Notes: generated from the letters alone by a model not told the origin. A stretch of DNA of 64,000 nt from Heligmosomoides polygyrus polygyrus (GCA_947396885.1 OX377201.1:21553923-21617922), one strand, 5' to 3'; positions 13,001-22,907 are shown, counted from the first letter of the stretch. A program made the numbers and translations.

Positions 13001-16000
13001 TCGTTTATACTTCGACGCCGAGCGACGCGACGCTATGGAGTGGCGTTCTACCTCCGCCCTTTAAGTGGAAGCGTGACAAATGTCTGCGTCTCCACTATCT
13101 CGTAAAGCAGCCATTGGACTCTCGAGGAAGTCCAGAGGGTTGGGGTGGGTGGGCCAGAGGGAAGAACGCTCGTCCCCCTACGTATGGTGGCCGTATTGAT
13201 TGAGCGACGCGATTGATCAATTTGGCCACTTTACATGCCGGCGTGTCGCTCGGCGTCGGAAGTATGAAAGGGGCCTAAAGGACGGTAGGCGTATATGGCA
13301 GCGGATAACATGATGGGGCAAAATAAGGATTAAGTGCATAGGCTCTTCAATTACTTTTTTGAAATGCACCCCAAATTAAATACCGCAAGCACTTTAGTTG
13401 AATAGCTATATACCACATCGCACATCAACGTTTGTGATTGGTTGGCAAGCGGATCAGATGGCACTTCAAAAGACTTTTTAGTCTCGTTTTGCGCTCCTCA
13501 ACTGGGTAAATTTTTATCATAATATATTTGCGAAATATAGAGTACCTGGTTAGCCATAGCCGCAGGAAGTGATTGTGTTGGCCCAGTAGACAAGCTACTG
13601 CCCCACCATCACACAAAAGTAGAACGCACGGCACATCCCGAGCGTGGATTGATTACTATTGACGTATATCCTTTCTTCATTTCTTTGTTTCTTCGCTACA
13701 TGTCGCATAGGTGAGCAGCATTGGTAGGTGGGAGTGCGCCAGCCAATAATATCCGAACAGAGCACAGCCCGAGCACATGCCAGCCCATCAGGGCACCGAA
13801 TGAATACGCCCTCTCTGAACGGCATGCCCATTCAATGCGGTCTGATTGGCTGAGGCGTTCCCTCCTACCAATGCTGCTCACCTACGCGACATATACCGTT
13901 TCTTCTATAAATTAAAAACGTCTTAGTCTTGGACAGATCACAGAAGTGTAATTTTAGAGCTAATTTTAATGGGAATATGTATATACTTACATGATTTCAA
14001 TGTTGATAGGGCATTTCTTCATGGCCGTTCATTAGCTAGGTGGTTGCTTCAAAGAAAAGGTAAGTAAATGATTAGAGATAAATCTGAAAAGTAGCACACT
14101 TCTTTTCGAGAGGCGCCAGGCGTCCTATTAATTAGAGATGTCGCGAGGGAAATTACAACTTGTATTAGTTTTATATTTGAACTTACTTGGTGATCAGCTG
14201 ATAGGCAAGTCAGAGTTCTTACCCTCTCCAGACAAGTTCTACAATTTCACTAATTCTCAACATATGGAAGGTTTGGGTGGTGTGAGCGGGGACCGATCCT
14301 TGAATCGATTCAGAGTGTACATAAGAACCGACACATCCGACAACTTCACACATGTCCAAGAGATGGCCAAGCCATTCAGGACAAATCCTTGGAGTAGCGC
14401 AGTGCAGACGAACCTTTCCCGAATTCCACACACATGTGATCATCTCGCTGTTGGGGTATGAGAGAATAGCGGTGATGATGCTCTTCGACTTGATACGCCA
14501 AAGACGCTGGTCCTGATGATACACGCCGACGGTCCCGTTGGCGAGTGCATAGCCGAAGCGACTTCTGGAACTTTAGCTTTTAGGTTGCAGGAAAACCTGT
14601 CGCCGTTTTTGACTTCTACCTCCAAATGATCATAACATCCATAATTGCCAACTATATTAGTTAAGGTAAACACTATTACCCTGGGTATCTCTGCCAATAA
14701 AGCCCCTGGAAAAAATTCTTAGGTTGCGAACGTTTGGACAATTAGAGCTTATGAACCATCGTAAGGCATTCTGCCCTTTCCTTCTGCAGTGTGGGAATCC
14801 TCCTCCTGCTAAAAGCATTCCAAGAATTACAAAAAAAGATACATATATGGAGATCGCACAAAATCGAAAGGAGCTATCAACATCAAACGATACGATATTT
14901 GTACGGACGAGTTTTGCTCACGATGGGCTATTTGGAGCTGCAGTTGGGAGTTGCAAGAACATTTACTCATCGGAGCAAAGCGCAGTTTCAGCAGATCTTC
15001 AAACGTTCGTCGACTATTCTGCTCTAATTCACTAGTCTGCTTAGAGGATTTTATGTTGGACATGCCATCAGTAGATTAGCAATGCCAAAAGTGATCATTT
15101 GAGAGGAAATTACAAACCTCACAATGGTTCGAGAAGAGACCAGTTCTTTCCCGAATATTTCGTGAACTCTTTTGTGCTATTGATCATAATCTGGTCTTTA
15201 TAACATGCCACCGCTCTTCAAAAAATGTTCGCTGTTTCTCACTAAAAGAGAAACCAGTATTTGCCGTTGGCACTCTTTTTGCCGGTTCGTCAGATCGTCG
15301 AGTTCAGACTAAGTGAACTTTTTTCTTTCTCTTATGCAAGGAGGCGTCCGAGCAGGATACGTTGTGACACCTCCAATCTTAATTTGAATGAAACGAACGT
15401 CGCTTAGGTGTTGCTTCCAACTAATCTTCTGTATGGTCGTACATCCTGTATATTCTGAGCAAGGCTCTTTTTAAGATTCTCTTCCGCTAATTGAAAGTGT
15501 GCCGTGTCAGTATTGACTGCTGCCTTTCTGGACAATGATCTTCTATCCTAGCACCTAAATTTCGACTCAATTTCGACTACGCATTTTTCGTGTTCAAGCC
15601 AAAAAGCTTCATGACACGTACTTGAGGATTTTCTGCAGTCACGGAAGGTGATCCATATTCTTCAGCTTTTGGCGGTCATCATATATTTCAAATGTGTTCA
15701 AAGCAACATTGTTTCTATACGTGTCGATATCAAAACCTCCTATGAAGTCGTGGAATAAAAGCTGAAGCAATGGAGTGAATATTCAAGCACTAAAACGACG
15801 AAAACTTTCTCTGCAGCCTAATACTTTTACATCTTTAGAGGTTCAACTAGATAAACTTGGACATTTGGTATAAAACTCAAAGGAAGACAAGTAAGGCGGA
15901 ATGCTAACTACGGCAATCCACAACGTTTTTGGCTACTGAAGCCTTCCTAGACATTTTATATGGATATCTTCCGTTGTGTGAATACTTTTTTAGTAACGAA

Positions 16001-19000
16001 ATTTCTAGTTTTTCACATATCACTAAGTTGATATTCGTTGATTAGAGCTGTGCTGAGAGGGAGGGGTTTAAATAATGATTCGGTTCACTAGAAAAGGTGA
16101 GGTAATCGTTAGGGTTACGTTGCAATGTGCCCCTCTTTAGGATGCAAAGAAGTGCGGTTTAAGCTTTGCGGAGAAGGTGTGAACGGTGCTCTCCTATATT
16201 CCTTGGTCATCACTTACTTGTCGATGCCCTGAAGCACGACGACAGCATCGGTCTCCAGGATTTCCGCCCTCATCAGGTCGTTTTTGAACACCCTCAGCTC
16301 GCTGTCTGGTGAGCCAATGATCAGCTAAAACCACTGGTTGTCCGCGACCCAATTCAGAGCTCTGGCCAAAATGCAAGGGCGCACCTCCATTTCTCCATCA
16401 GCGTCGAAGTCGCTGAAGCACATGGTAGTTACGGCGTCACCTGTAGGAATAGTGGTGTTGCTTTCGTGAGAGAACGTGGCCTATAATGTCGAAGAGCGTA
16501 CCTGTGACAGTCCAGAAGACATCCTTGCCAGTCTCATCAAAACCCCATATCGCGCAGTTCCCACCGCACAGGATCACTCGATCGATCTCGCCCATTTTGC
16601 CAACCTGAAGTCAGTCTCTTTGTTGGAGCTTTAGGGCCCAGGAATTTTTCAACGAATTCCTGAACTGAAGTCAAGGAACTTCTGTACAATGAGTCTTAGG
16701 AACTTGATGATACCTCGACCTATTCAGCGTTGGTTTCTTAGGACAGATTAGGAACTCGAAGAGGTAGTCTTGTCTACCCATCCCTTGAAAGAAAAAAGCT
16801 ATGTTGAAGATGTTAGGAGTAATGGTTGGGTCGAGCCGTGCATTCTATGACATTGAAAAAGTATCCTTCACGATATCGCTTCCATTAAAATTGTCGGAAA
16901 GGTTCTCAGTTGTTGTGTAACAGTCTCATAGAAGCTTTATAGATTACTAAAGTAGAATTTATTAATTATTATACCATAACACATTCGGTGGAATTCTAAA
17001 AATGGGAGAGTCGAGACTAGCATAGGCAATATATACAGGGTGTCTCAAAAAATGTATGCATTAATCGAATTATTAGCATTATTTGCTAGCAATAAAGGTA
17101 CTAAAGAAGTAAGAACCCATATGGAAGCTCAAGAAAATAGTAATAATATAATATAATAAAATAATAATTTTCTGACATATGCGCGGTACGGAATGCGCCA
17201 TGCACTCGTCTAAAATTCTGCATTTTACACTCGATTGATTGTGTTTCGCTTGAGGACTTGTCATAATTTTCTCACAAAGTGGCCGTATGGATTGATTTAA
17301 GCTCTGCTCAAAATTTAGAACTTAAAAACAGACCACGGCTTAGGAAAAATCCAGCGTAGCCTAGAAAGTAGAAGTTCTGTTAGAAAGGTTCTAATATCGC
17401 TGCTAGTAAAGCTTTTAAAGATGTTTAAGGAGATTTTTGCAGCATGCAAGTAGTCAAGATTGCGGCATGCTCTCGGTTGACACCTTGCATTTCGGATTCG
17501 ATTGATTGCGCATTGGCTAAATGCTTGTTGCAATCTTGTTACTATCTGACCAGATTAACCAGTGCTTTGCTTCTTTTAACGGCTGAAGCTTGAGAATTAC
17601 GTTAAAGACACGAATTTATTGATTGCACAATTTAACTGCGAGCAGGAGCCCCATTTTCCAAGATGGATTCTGTGAACTGTTGATGCAACATTCAAGCTGA
17701 ATGGAGAGGTTAATTGGTATAATTGCAGCTACTGGGCGACGGAAAGTGCTAAAAGAAGAACAGCACAGGTTAACCTGGCCAAGTAGCAACAAGAGCGTAA
17801 CAAGCATTCAGTCCACGCACAACCAATCGAGTCTGAAATGCAAGCTTTCAGGCGGGAGCACGGCGCCATCTTGACTATTTTGCACGTTACAGAATTTTCG
17901 TTTTCCTTTGCTTTCATATGAGTATCAAACTTCTTCAAAAGCTTTGCTAGCAGCAATGTTAGAACCACTCAAATAGTAACTGCATTTTTTGCAAGCTATA
18001 GAGCGTTTTCAAGTTTTAAACCTTTAAAGAAGCACAAATCAATCGATAGGCCACTTTGTGGAGAAATTATGAGGAGCATTCTAGCGAACCACAATCAATC
18101 GGGTGTAAAATGCGAAATTTCAGACGAGTGCATGGCGCATTCAATACCAGTCATATGACAAAACACGTTTATTTTCTTAAGCTTTCATGTATGCCTTTAA
18201 CTTCCTCAGTAGCTTTATTGCGAGCAAAGTTACCACCTTTCAAACAGTGTATACATTTTTTGAGACACCCAGTATTGGATCAGGCTCCAATTTCGATAAC
18301 TCGGAAGCACCATTCTTTAGAAACACCTGATAAATGAATCATGTTGACAATTTTGTTTTGTAAAACACGGATCTTAGGATTATTCAGACTTGGTGATTAT
18401 CACTAGAACGGATTTTTTGTATGGTCGCTATTTTTTCATTTTATATTATATTAATCCTTGCCAATACTGTCGTTTAGGCACGGGCAACATACAGAAGAGG
18501 AAAACCGAGTAATTGGCTAAGAAATACCAAGGAAATTGGAACAAGAGAAGAAATTGGGGCAGCACTGAAGGCTGAGAGAAGTGAGAAGGAATAAATCCAA
18601 AAGGGAAAAAACACAGTTCAACACATAACTGATCTCTCCTAGAGCTGTTTCATATCGGGGATCCGATTCAGATAGGATATCCATTTTCTTGGAAATCAGC
18701 TATTTGGATGATCCGATAATCCGGTCAAAAATTGAAAAAAGAAAATTACCTTTATCTGAAATGCCTTAAATTCTGGCGCTTTGAAAATTCTGTCACCCTC
18801 GTAATTCATTTATTGTGAGTTTGGAGAAATGACGAACCGAACTATCCAAATCGGCGTAGGTTCCAATGACCCTACGCCAATTTGAAAATTATTTGGTGAT
18901 TTTTTCACACGCTTGGAAAAACTAGGGAAGACCTTTAGCGAGGTGCATTTTATCAAAAACCAAACCACAAGTGAGTCTGATCGCACATGCACTGGATGTT

Positions 19001-20270
19001 CTTGAGGCTGTGAGCTGTTGTAACGATGTTGAAACCGAAACTATTAAATTAATTTTTTAGGACACTATTCACACAGCTCACAATAACTTTTCTGAAAAAG
19101 TGAATTTTTGGTTCTTCCGAAAGAATGAGCACTATTATTTGCTCCATCTTGATAAGAGGCAGTACAATAAATATTTTAGGATGATCAATAAAGCCGAAAG
19201 TTAAGCGAATTTAGAAGGATGGTAAGAATAGGACTTACCGCAAAGCACTGCACTCCGTCAGGCACATCTCTTCTGAAAACGGTCGAATTCTTGTGGAAGT
19301 CGTAGACCAGCACCTGACTTTCGGTGCCCACAACGATGTAGTCATATCCCTCACCGAAGGGTACTGTTGTTATGCACTTGATCTTGTCTGGGATGTGAAG
19401 AGAGCTTTCGTTGTCTGGAAAATACAGCTCCATTCTCCAGGAAAAACTACGCTTCCACAACCGTAACCATCGGGGACACTACGTTGCAGTATCTGACTCA
19501 AAATTATGTTGACAAACCGGGAATAGTTGGAACATACGTGGACGGCTTTTTTGAAAAAAAAACGTCGAGAGCCTCAGAAACCAAACGGCGACACCTATAC
19601 GGCATATATCCCGCCTGTGTTCAACTCAGATATGCTGGCTCAGGAAGATGAAAGGCTTCCCTATTCCAAATCATTAGCTTACGAGGCTTTTCCGACATTG
19701 CAGAGACACTAAACGTGAAGGAAACGTCGTGCGCGAAAAATTGTAGTCGGTTTTCGTTTGTCCGTCGGAAAAGTTGTATAAGTTGGCTTTACAAAATGAT
19801 TTATTACAGAATTGCGATGTTTTTGAAAGCATTTCCTAAAGCTAAAAAGCACGTTGTTGTAGAGACCAAGTTCGTTTGCTCAAAGTTTTAGAAGATTTTG
19901 TGTCAAACTGGAGTATCTCGACGCTTCCCAACCTATTGCGATGTGATATGTACAGCACTACTTCATCTTTTGTGTGTGTTTTCATCCTATTCAAAAGCCA
20001 GCTTGTCAATACTGATGTCTGAGCGTCGCAGAAGCAAAATCCTACCATTAGTCGAATAAATTTTACTGCAAATTTTAGATTAAAGGGCTCACTTCTGAGA
20101 ATGACTTTGTTCGAAGCGCTGACAGCCACCAACGTCTCCTTGGCATCGGGTTCAACTCGAGCAGAAGTGGCACCGTTCGGCAGGATCCGCTGATTCAAGG
20201 AGAAACTGAACGCGCTGGTCAACTCGAAGGCATCATCGCCAACCACTTCCTGCTCGACCTCCTCGGCCAT
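74..20270 (-). CDS. bbs-2: BBS2 orthologue (BBSome subunit), complete, 17 exons
   Basis: The BBSome is a ciliary coat that links membrane cargo to intraflagellar transport; BBS2 is a core subunit. Seventeen exons (5' to 3'): 20270-20093, 19414-19239, 16604-16502, 16440-16385, 16324-16218, 14564-14414, 12531-12387, 9876-9785, 9701-9599, 8986-8875, 8761-8651, 7511-7379, 3547-3401, 3002-2865, 1851-1739, 416-268, 171-74. All introns are GT..AG and every phase matches, giving 2112 nt (703 aa plus TAG); the human protein is 721 aa. Landmark matches to BBS2 include [61 protein letters not shown] and [10 protein letters not shown]. The start at 20270 precedes the first conserved propeller strand. About 20 residues of the vertebrate N-terminal propeller have no counterpart at the exon 1/2 junction. 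Identity is confident; the exon 1-2 join is the weakest point. Confidence 0.93.
441..690. mobile_element. Palindromic MITE, family A, with (CT)n centre
   Basis: The outer arms are inverted copies: TCATATCGCAAAGATGGGCA on the left and its near complement ending in CTTCGCGACATG on the right. The same family occurs at 13697-13896 and 36017-36200. Here the loop has been replaced or expanded by a pure CT microsatellite. It lies in the intron between bbs-2 exons 15 and 16. Confidence 0.7.
525..606. repeat. (CT)n microsatellite
   Basis: About 80 bases of almost uninterrupted CT dinucleotides. It creates long Ser-Leu or Arg-Glu pseudo-ORFs in several frames that are not genes. Confidence 0.95.
774..880 (+). 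mobile_element. SINE 3' fragment
   Basis: Only the 3' body is present (ATCGCCTCCACGTCTCTCCG, then a GTAACGTCG and TTTATTCTTTATCC tail). It is diverged and lacks the tRNA-like head. Confidence 0.6.
1930..2670 (+). mobile_element. RTE-type LINE fragment, internally deleted
   Basis: Translated pieces match the hookworm-type RTE polyprotein before the RT core ([20 protein letters not shown], then [20 protein letters not shown]). They jump directly to an RT segment equivalent to 61885-61925 (TQYI.VLRELYS), so the intervening RT is deleted. The 3' end carries the GGCGATACAGGTGATACAG tail also seen at 62945-62972. Frames are broken. It sits in the intron between bbs-2 exons 14 and 15. Confidence 0.75.
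3750..4103 (+). mobile_element. LINE 3' end fragment with (GAA)n tail
   Basis: The plus-strand translation, with frame breaks, reads [14 protein letters not shown], the conserved segment near the C-terminus of many LINE RT proteins. It is followed by [10 protein letters not shown] and a long GAA microsatellite from about 3995. The related copy at 34027-34395 is on the other strand. Intronic to bbs-2 (intron 12). Confidence 0.7.
4714..4946 (+). mobile_element. tRNA-derived SINE
   Basis: The head starts GGGCGCTTGGAGCGCAG, followed by the CCTGATTCCAGGTTCCTGG region and the body through GTGGCGCATCCC. It ends in the CGTCCTTTATATTTATCC tail. Diverged in the A box. Confidence 0.75.
5440..5685 (-). 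mobile_element. SINE copy 1 of a tandem group, head truncated
   Basis: A minus-strand SINE body and tail whose head stops at CCTGGTATCAGATA, where the tail of the next copy begins. The tRNA-like A box is missing. Confidence 0.75.
5686..5984 (-). mobile_element. SINE copy 2 of a tandem group, near full length
   Basis: A full-length minus-strand SINE from the TCC/TTTATC tail to the head GGGCGCGTGTAGCGCAG. The head directly abuts a third partial copy. This copy and its neighbour create a long but meaningless reading frame across 5132-5944. Confidence 0.85.
5985..6042 (-). mobile_element. SINE head fragment, copy 3 of a tandem group
   Basis: A 58-bp piece from CTGGTATCAGATACACACG to the head GGGCGCGTGTAGCGCAG. 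It is truncated at the same B-box-proximal point as copy 1. Confidence 0.65.
6562..6605. repeat. (TTTA)n tract
   Basis: A short TTTATTTA run followed by a diverged sequence, typical of a minus-strand LINE or retroposon tail. It lies in the bbs-2 intron between exons 12 and 13; no other feature is recognisable between 6050 and 7370. Confidence 0.5.
7379..9876 (-). CDS. bbs-2: bbs-2 exons 8-12: linker coiled coil and GAE-like domain
   Basis: Residues about 306 to 489. Exon 8 ([24 protein letters not shown]) corresponds to the helical linker LIRELSQKKQNLLLEL. Exon 9 is acidic and helical ([15 protein letters not shown]) and then enters a beta domain. Exon 10 contains [20 protein letters not shown], close to the human IIRAVLIFAEGIFTGES. 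Exon 11 has [20 protein letters not shown], matching the CIPIVPPKDVPVDLHLK segment. Exon 12 holds [14 protein letters not shown], matching VFESTRQLPRFSMY. This middle block is the gamma-adaptin-ear-like domain shared by several BBSome subunits. Confidence 0.9.
7890..8350. repeat. Interspersed repeat, family B
   Basis: It contains reiterated phrases such as AAACTGGACACGTTTCACAT, AAATTGGACATCC and TTTTGAAATCAAAGCGAAC. The same phrases recur at 24000-24245, 30900-31640 and 63735-64000. No coding potential; probably a non-autonomous element. Intronic to bbs-2. Confidence 0.6.
8466..8575 (-). mobile_element. SINE internal fragment
   Basis: It matches the SINE body (CGCATTCTACTTCTACGGCA, then GCGTATTTGGCC). 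Both ends are lost. It lies just upstream of bbs-2 exon 11 sequence on the genomic plus strand. Confidence 0.6.
10001..10090. repeat. (TTTA)n-headed retroposon tail
   Basis: TTTATTTATTTATTTATTTAA followed by unique-looking sequence, consistent with a minus-strand LINE 3' end. The following 10090-10850 stretch has no recognisable gene and is locally C-rich. Confidence 0.4.
10861..11160. repeat. 42-bp minisatellite, about 8 units
   Basis: Units start with GAATCCCTACGCACGTT and contain GACGACGTCTTCAGCACGTC. Starts at 10861, 10903, 10945, 10987, 11022, 11064, 11105 and 11147 give a 41-42 bp period with one shortened 35-bp unit. Period 42 keeps frame, so plus-strand ORFs through it look repetitive. 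It is inside the bbs-2 intron between exons 7 and 8. Confidence 0.85.
11440..11900 (-). mobile_element. CR1/jockey-like LINE RT C-terminal fragment
   Basis: The minus-strand translation gives [40 protein letters not shown] and [12 protein letters not shown]. These match the 'YVRPILEY..VW.P....DI..LE.VQ..F' region downstream of the RT palm in CR1-type LINEs. Downstream frames are broken. The copy at 20600-21015 is close kin. Confidence 0.8.
12387..20270 (-). CDS. bbs-2: bbs-2 exons 1-7: N-terminal beta-propeller
   Basis: Residues 1 to about 305. Exon 1 begins [10 protein letters not shown] and reaches [19 protein letters not shown], equivalent to the FTLKL..KI start of vertebrate BBS2. Exon 2 carries [20 protein letters not shown], a blade strand matching [20 protein letters not shown]. 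Exons 3 and 4 meet inside the WTVTGD motif. Exon 4 contains [11 protein letters not shown], an acidic loop conserved in BBS2. Exon 5 gives the [14 protein letters not shown] blade. Exon 6 has [19 protein letters not shown]. Exon 7 opens with [16 protein letters not shown], matching the VDARSDRTGEVIFKD blade. In vertebrate BBS2 this region is a seven-bladed propeller. Confidence 0.9.
12992..13277. mobile_element. MITE with roughly 35-bp terminal inverted repeats
   Basis: The left end GGGCCTCGTTTATACTTCGA and the right end TCGGAAGTATGAAAGGGGCC are inverted complements, and each arm continues into GCCGAGCGACACGCC-type sequence. No transposase is present. Located in the bbs-2 intron between exons 6 and 7. 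Confidence 0.7.
13697..13896. mobile_element. Palindromic MITE, family A
   Basis: The arms run from TACATGTCGCATAGGTGAGC to its inverted partner GCTCACCTACGCGACATATA, and pairing extends inward through GCATTGGTAGG and CCAGCCAAT. It is about 200 bp with no ORF. Intronic to bbs-2. Confidence 0.75.
14160..14345 (-). mobile_element. Diverged SINE fragment
   Basis: The body and B-box-side sequence are recognisable (GATCAGCTGATAGGCAAGTC, TCTCCAGACAAGTT, GGGTGGTGTGAGCGGG) but highly diverged. It lies just downstream of the bbs-2 exon 6 donor, so it is intronic. Confidence 0.5.
17036..18272. mobile_element. Non-autonomous mariner-type element, about 1.24 kb
   Basis: The ends CAGGGTGTCTCAAAAAATGT and ACATTTTTTGAGACACCC(AG) form terminal inverted repeats. 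They are flanked by TA on both sides (17034-17035, 18273-18274), the Tc1/mariner target duplication. The interior is made of smaller inverted blocks (ACTCGATTGATTGTG-type phrases at 17230, 17495, 17825 and 18090) and encodes no transposase. It sits in the bbs-2 intron between exons 2 and 3. Confidence 0.75.
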
Positions 20271-20508
20271 ATTCTCGGTCTACGGCATGGAAATTTCAAT
20301 TCGAGGCTTTCTACTTGCTCCATAACAAAGCAAAACGCTCGATTTGTTGCAGAGCGACAAACATTCAACGGAAACTGTGAAGCCTTTAATAGAGAGTGTC
20401 AAATGTTAGTGCAGACAATCTGATGCTGAGCAGAATCGGCCCGCCAATCGGATGAACTATGCAGCACGGGCGTAGCGTTCAGGCGACATTGCAGCCGCAT
20501 GCAACGAC

Positions 20509-20522
20509 GTCACCATGGCAAC
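20509..20522 (+). promoter_or_regulatory. X-box (RFX/DAF-19 site) upstream of bbs-2
   Basis: The sequence GTCACCATGGCAAC matches the nematode X-box consensus GTHNYYATRRNAAC at every position. It lies 239 nt upstream of the bbs-2 ATG. In C. elegans the bbs and IFT genes carry such a site within roughly 250 nt of the start, bound by the RFX factor DAF-19. The motif is nearly palindromic, so strand is not informative. Binding is inferred. Confidence 0.85.
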
Positions 20523-20599
20523 ATCACCTACTCACCCACTCATAGAGAGAGCGGCACATTTCTGCTCTCTTGTGGCCTGAGAATGCAATTTTATTTTGT

Positions 20600-21015
20600 T
20601 TATGGACGCACACAACGTATGTGCCTATATACGTGCTTATAAAACCTATGTGCGACCTATTGTGGAATCGGGCACTATAGTAAGGAAACTCATGATGAGG
20701 TGTTATTCGATGAACTACAGCCTAATACCTCGTGGTCCTCAACGATCTGTGTTTTTTGGTCTTTCGTCACTGAGAAAGAGAAGTAGAACCGCTGACCTTC
20801 CCAGGATGTACAAAATCTTTGCCAACAAGCTTTCCATCAACGCACTAGAGTTTTTTGATGGAACGCTGACTAGATCCGTAAGGGGGAAGCTCAAACTTCG
20901 AACCTCCATAGCAAGGACGCGAGTTAGGTGAGACTTCTTAACGTACAGGATCTTGAAGGATTTTAATTTGCTGCTTGGGAGGTACGATGATCTGGCGAGT
21001 CTGTCTTCGCGTGCC
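20600..21015 (+). mobile_element. CR1-like LINE RT C-terminal fragment
   Basis: The translation begins [20 protein letters not shown], drops the FNPTK..DLLESVQ segment by a small deletion, and continues SLIPRGPQRSVFFGLSSLRK and MYKIFANKLSINALEFFDG. It is closely related to 11440-11900. It lies 80 bp beyond the bbs-2 X-box, so it may define the upstream limit of that promoter. Confidence 0.8.
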
Positions 21016-21187
21016 TGTAGAACGTATCCTGCTTGACAAATATTTCAATGCTTTGCTATATGAGATGTGCTGCTAACGTTGCACAAGAATTGATACCTAA
21101 TTGAGTTGTTTACGTATTTTAGTTGTTTTGTTCAGTTCTTTTGTTAGTTTGTAACGCGTGGACTCATGTCTACGCCCAGAATAAATA

Positions 21188-22688
21188 TTAGGTTGTCCCA
21201 TAAGTCCCCGCCGTTTTTTCAACGATTCACTGCAGATTCCGCCGGCGGTCTCTTGCATAGCGCTGCATAGCTTTCGAAAGAGAATGATTTGCTCTAACAG
21301 AGCATGTATTGCATTTCTTTTTTCATCATGAAATTTGTCAATTTTTAGGTCGTTGAAGTGAAAAGTGAAAAAGTGAAAAAGTAGCCATTTGCGCACTTGT
21401 TCTCTCCGCTTAGGTTTGTAATTTTTTGCGCAGTTTTTATAGCATTTGGAAGACAATGTTCTTTGCTACAAGGGTATGTGTTGGTCCTATTTTTTCACTT
21501 GCCCGTTACTGATTTTTAGGCCATCAAATTGGGAATTCCGACTTTTCCGTCCGAATTTTTACCAAAACTTCGGTTCTGTGGTTGGACTTTTTTGCTTGGT
21601 GTCATATGTCGTTTGGAAGAGGATGTCTTGCTCAGTAAGAATTTGTGTCGCGTTTTTTTTTTTCTGTCGAATATCAACAACTGAAGAAGGAGAAGGTGTT
21701 GTTGGTGAAGACGATTTTTCTCTTTTTGGCATTTTGTTGATATTCAAAAGAAATCAATAAACGCGACACAAATTCTTATAGAGCAAGACATTCTCTTTCG
21801 AATGACATATAACACCAACCCAAAAAGTCCAATCATAGAGAAGGGCTGTCGGAAAAAATAACCATCCTCCTTCGGACGTCCCAATTTGATGACCTAAAAG
21901 CATCAATATCAATAAAGGACAAATGAGCAAATAACACTAGCACATATTCTTGTAGTACAGAATATTGTCTTCCAAATGCTGTAAAAAACTGCGCAAAAAA
22001 TTACAAACCTAAGCGGAGAGAACAAGTGCGCAAATGGCTACTTTTTCACTTTTTCACTTTTCACTTCAACGACCTAAAAATTGACAAAATTCATGATGAA
22101 GAAAGAAATGCAATACATATTCTGATAGAGCAAGTCATTCTCTTTCGAAAGCTTTGCAGCGCTTGTACGGATCGTACCAGGCCTTTATAGCGAGTCCGAC
22201 ACCGAGTACGCTAGACTGCAGCAGAAACTGCTCTCGTGCACGACGACCGTGTATTAAAAAAGATTTATTTAGCAACAATGAACAAGGTAGATGAGGTGGT
22301 GAACTCCGTCGTATGTGGCTGGCGAGCAGGGTGCCGGCGGCGTCGGCAGGCAGGGCAGGGCTGCCGACGTCGACTGCTGGCGGGGCTGAAGACGACGGCG
22401 GTCAGCGGCGGCGGGGTCAGGAGACGACGGCGGCTGGCAGGGCAGGGTCTGGAGGCGACGGCGGCTGGCAGCGGCGAACCCGACGTCAACGGTGACGTGG
22501 GCCAATGACGACACGATGACGAGGGTCCGTGTCTACTGGCGGCCTTTTATACCAGCCAGCGGCCGCCCAGATCGCGCCTCTTGACCGGCCGACCTCTTGA
22601 TCTATCACACTACACGCTATGCAAGAGACCGCCGACGAAATCTGCAGTGAATATTGAAAAAACGGCGAAGACTTATGGGACAACCTAA
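21188..22688. mobile_element. Large palindromic mariner-type element
   Basis: The ends TTAGGTTGTCCCATAAGT and its complement ending CAACCTAA are flanked by TA on both sides (21186-21187, 22689-22690). The two arms are inverted copies for about 500 bp each, including GAAGTGAAAAGTGAAAAAGT and AGAACAAGTGCGCAAATGGC. They meet near 21690. The right arm is interrupted by an LTR at 22164-22614. No intact transposase; the short ORFs are arm artefacts. The TIR resembles mariner family ends. Confidence 0.85.
22164..22614 (-). mobile_element. Solo LTR, 451 bp
   Basis: It starts TGTA and ends TACA and is flanked by a 4-bp duplication CGCT (22060-22063 pattern seen at 22160-22163 and 22615-22618). Read on the minus strand it has a promoter-like GGTATAAAAGGCC about 70 nt from the start and an AATAAA further on, the order expected of U3-R. 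The internal retrotransposon region is absent, so this is a solo LTR. GC-rich ORFs inside it are not genes. Confidence 0.8.
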
Positions 22689-22743
<55 letters not shown>

Positions 22744-22745
22744 AA
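22683..22745. repeat. (TAAA)n tract
   Basis: About 15 AATA units directly abut the TA duplication of the palindromic mariner-type element, so that element inserted into or beside an existing A-rich LINE tail. Confidence 0.9.
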
Positions 22746-22907
22746 TGTGTGAACGTGTAGTAATACAACCATAACAACCAGAACAGATGGGTTTAAATAT
22801 CCTGAGCACTTGAACTAATTGAACTAATTGAAAAAAGTATGAAAGAACATGTTCCACGTACGACTGAATCTATCTATATCTTGAATCTTGGCATGTCGCC
22901 GTGGTGT

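Noticed and set aside
19842..20092. Extension of bbs-2 exon 1 through the open frame
   Set aside because: A strong GTGAGC donor at 20092 and the loss of BBS2 similarity after it show this is intron.
22236..22514. Several overlapping 60-90 codon ORFs
   Set aside because: They come from the GC-rich GGCGGC sequence of the solo LTR.
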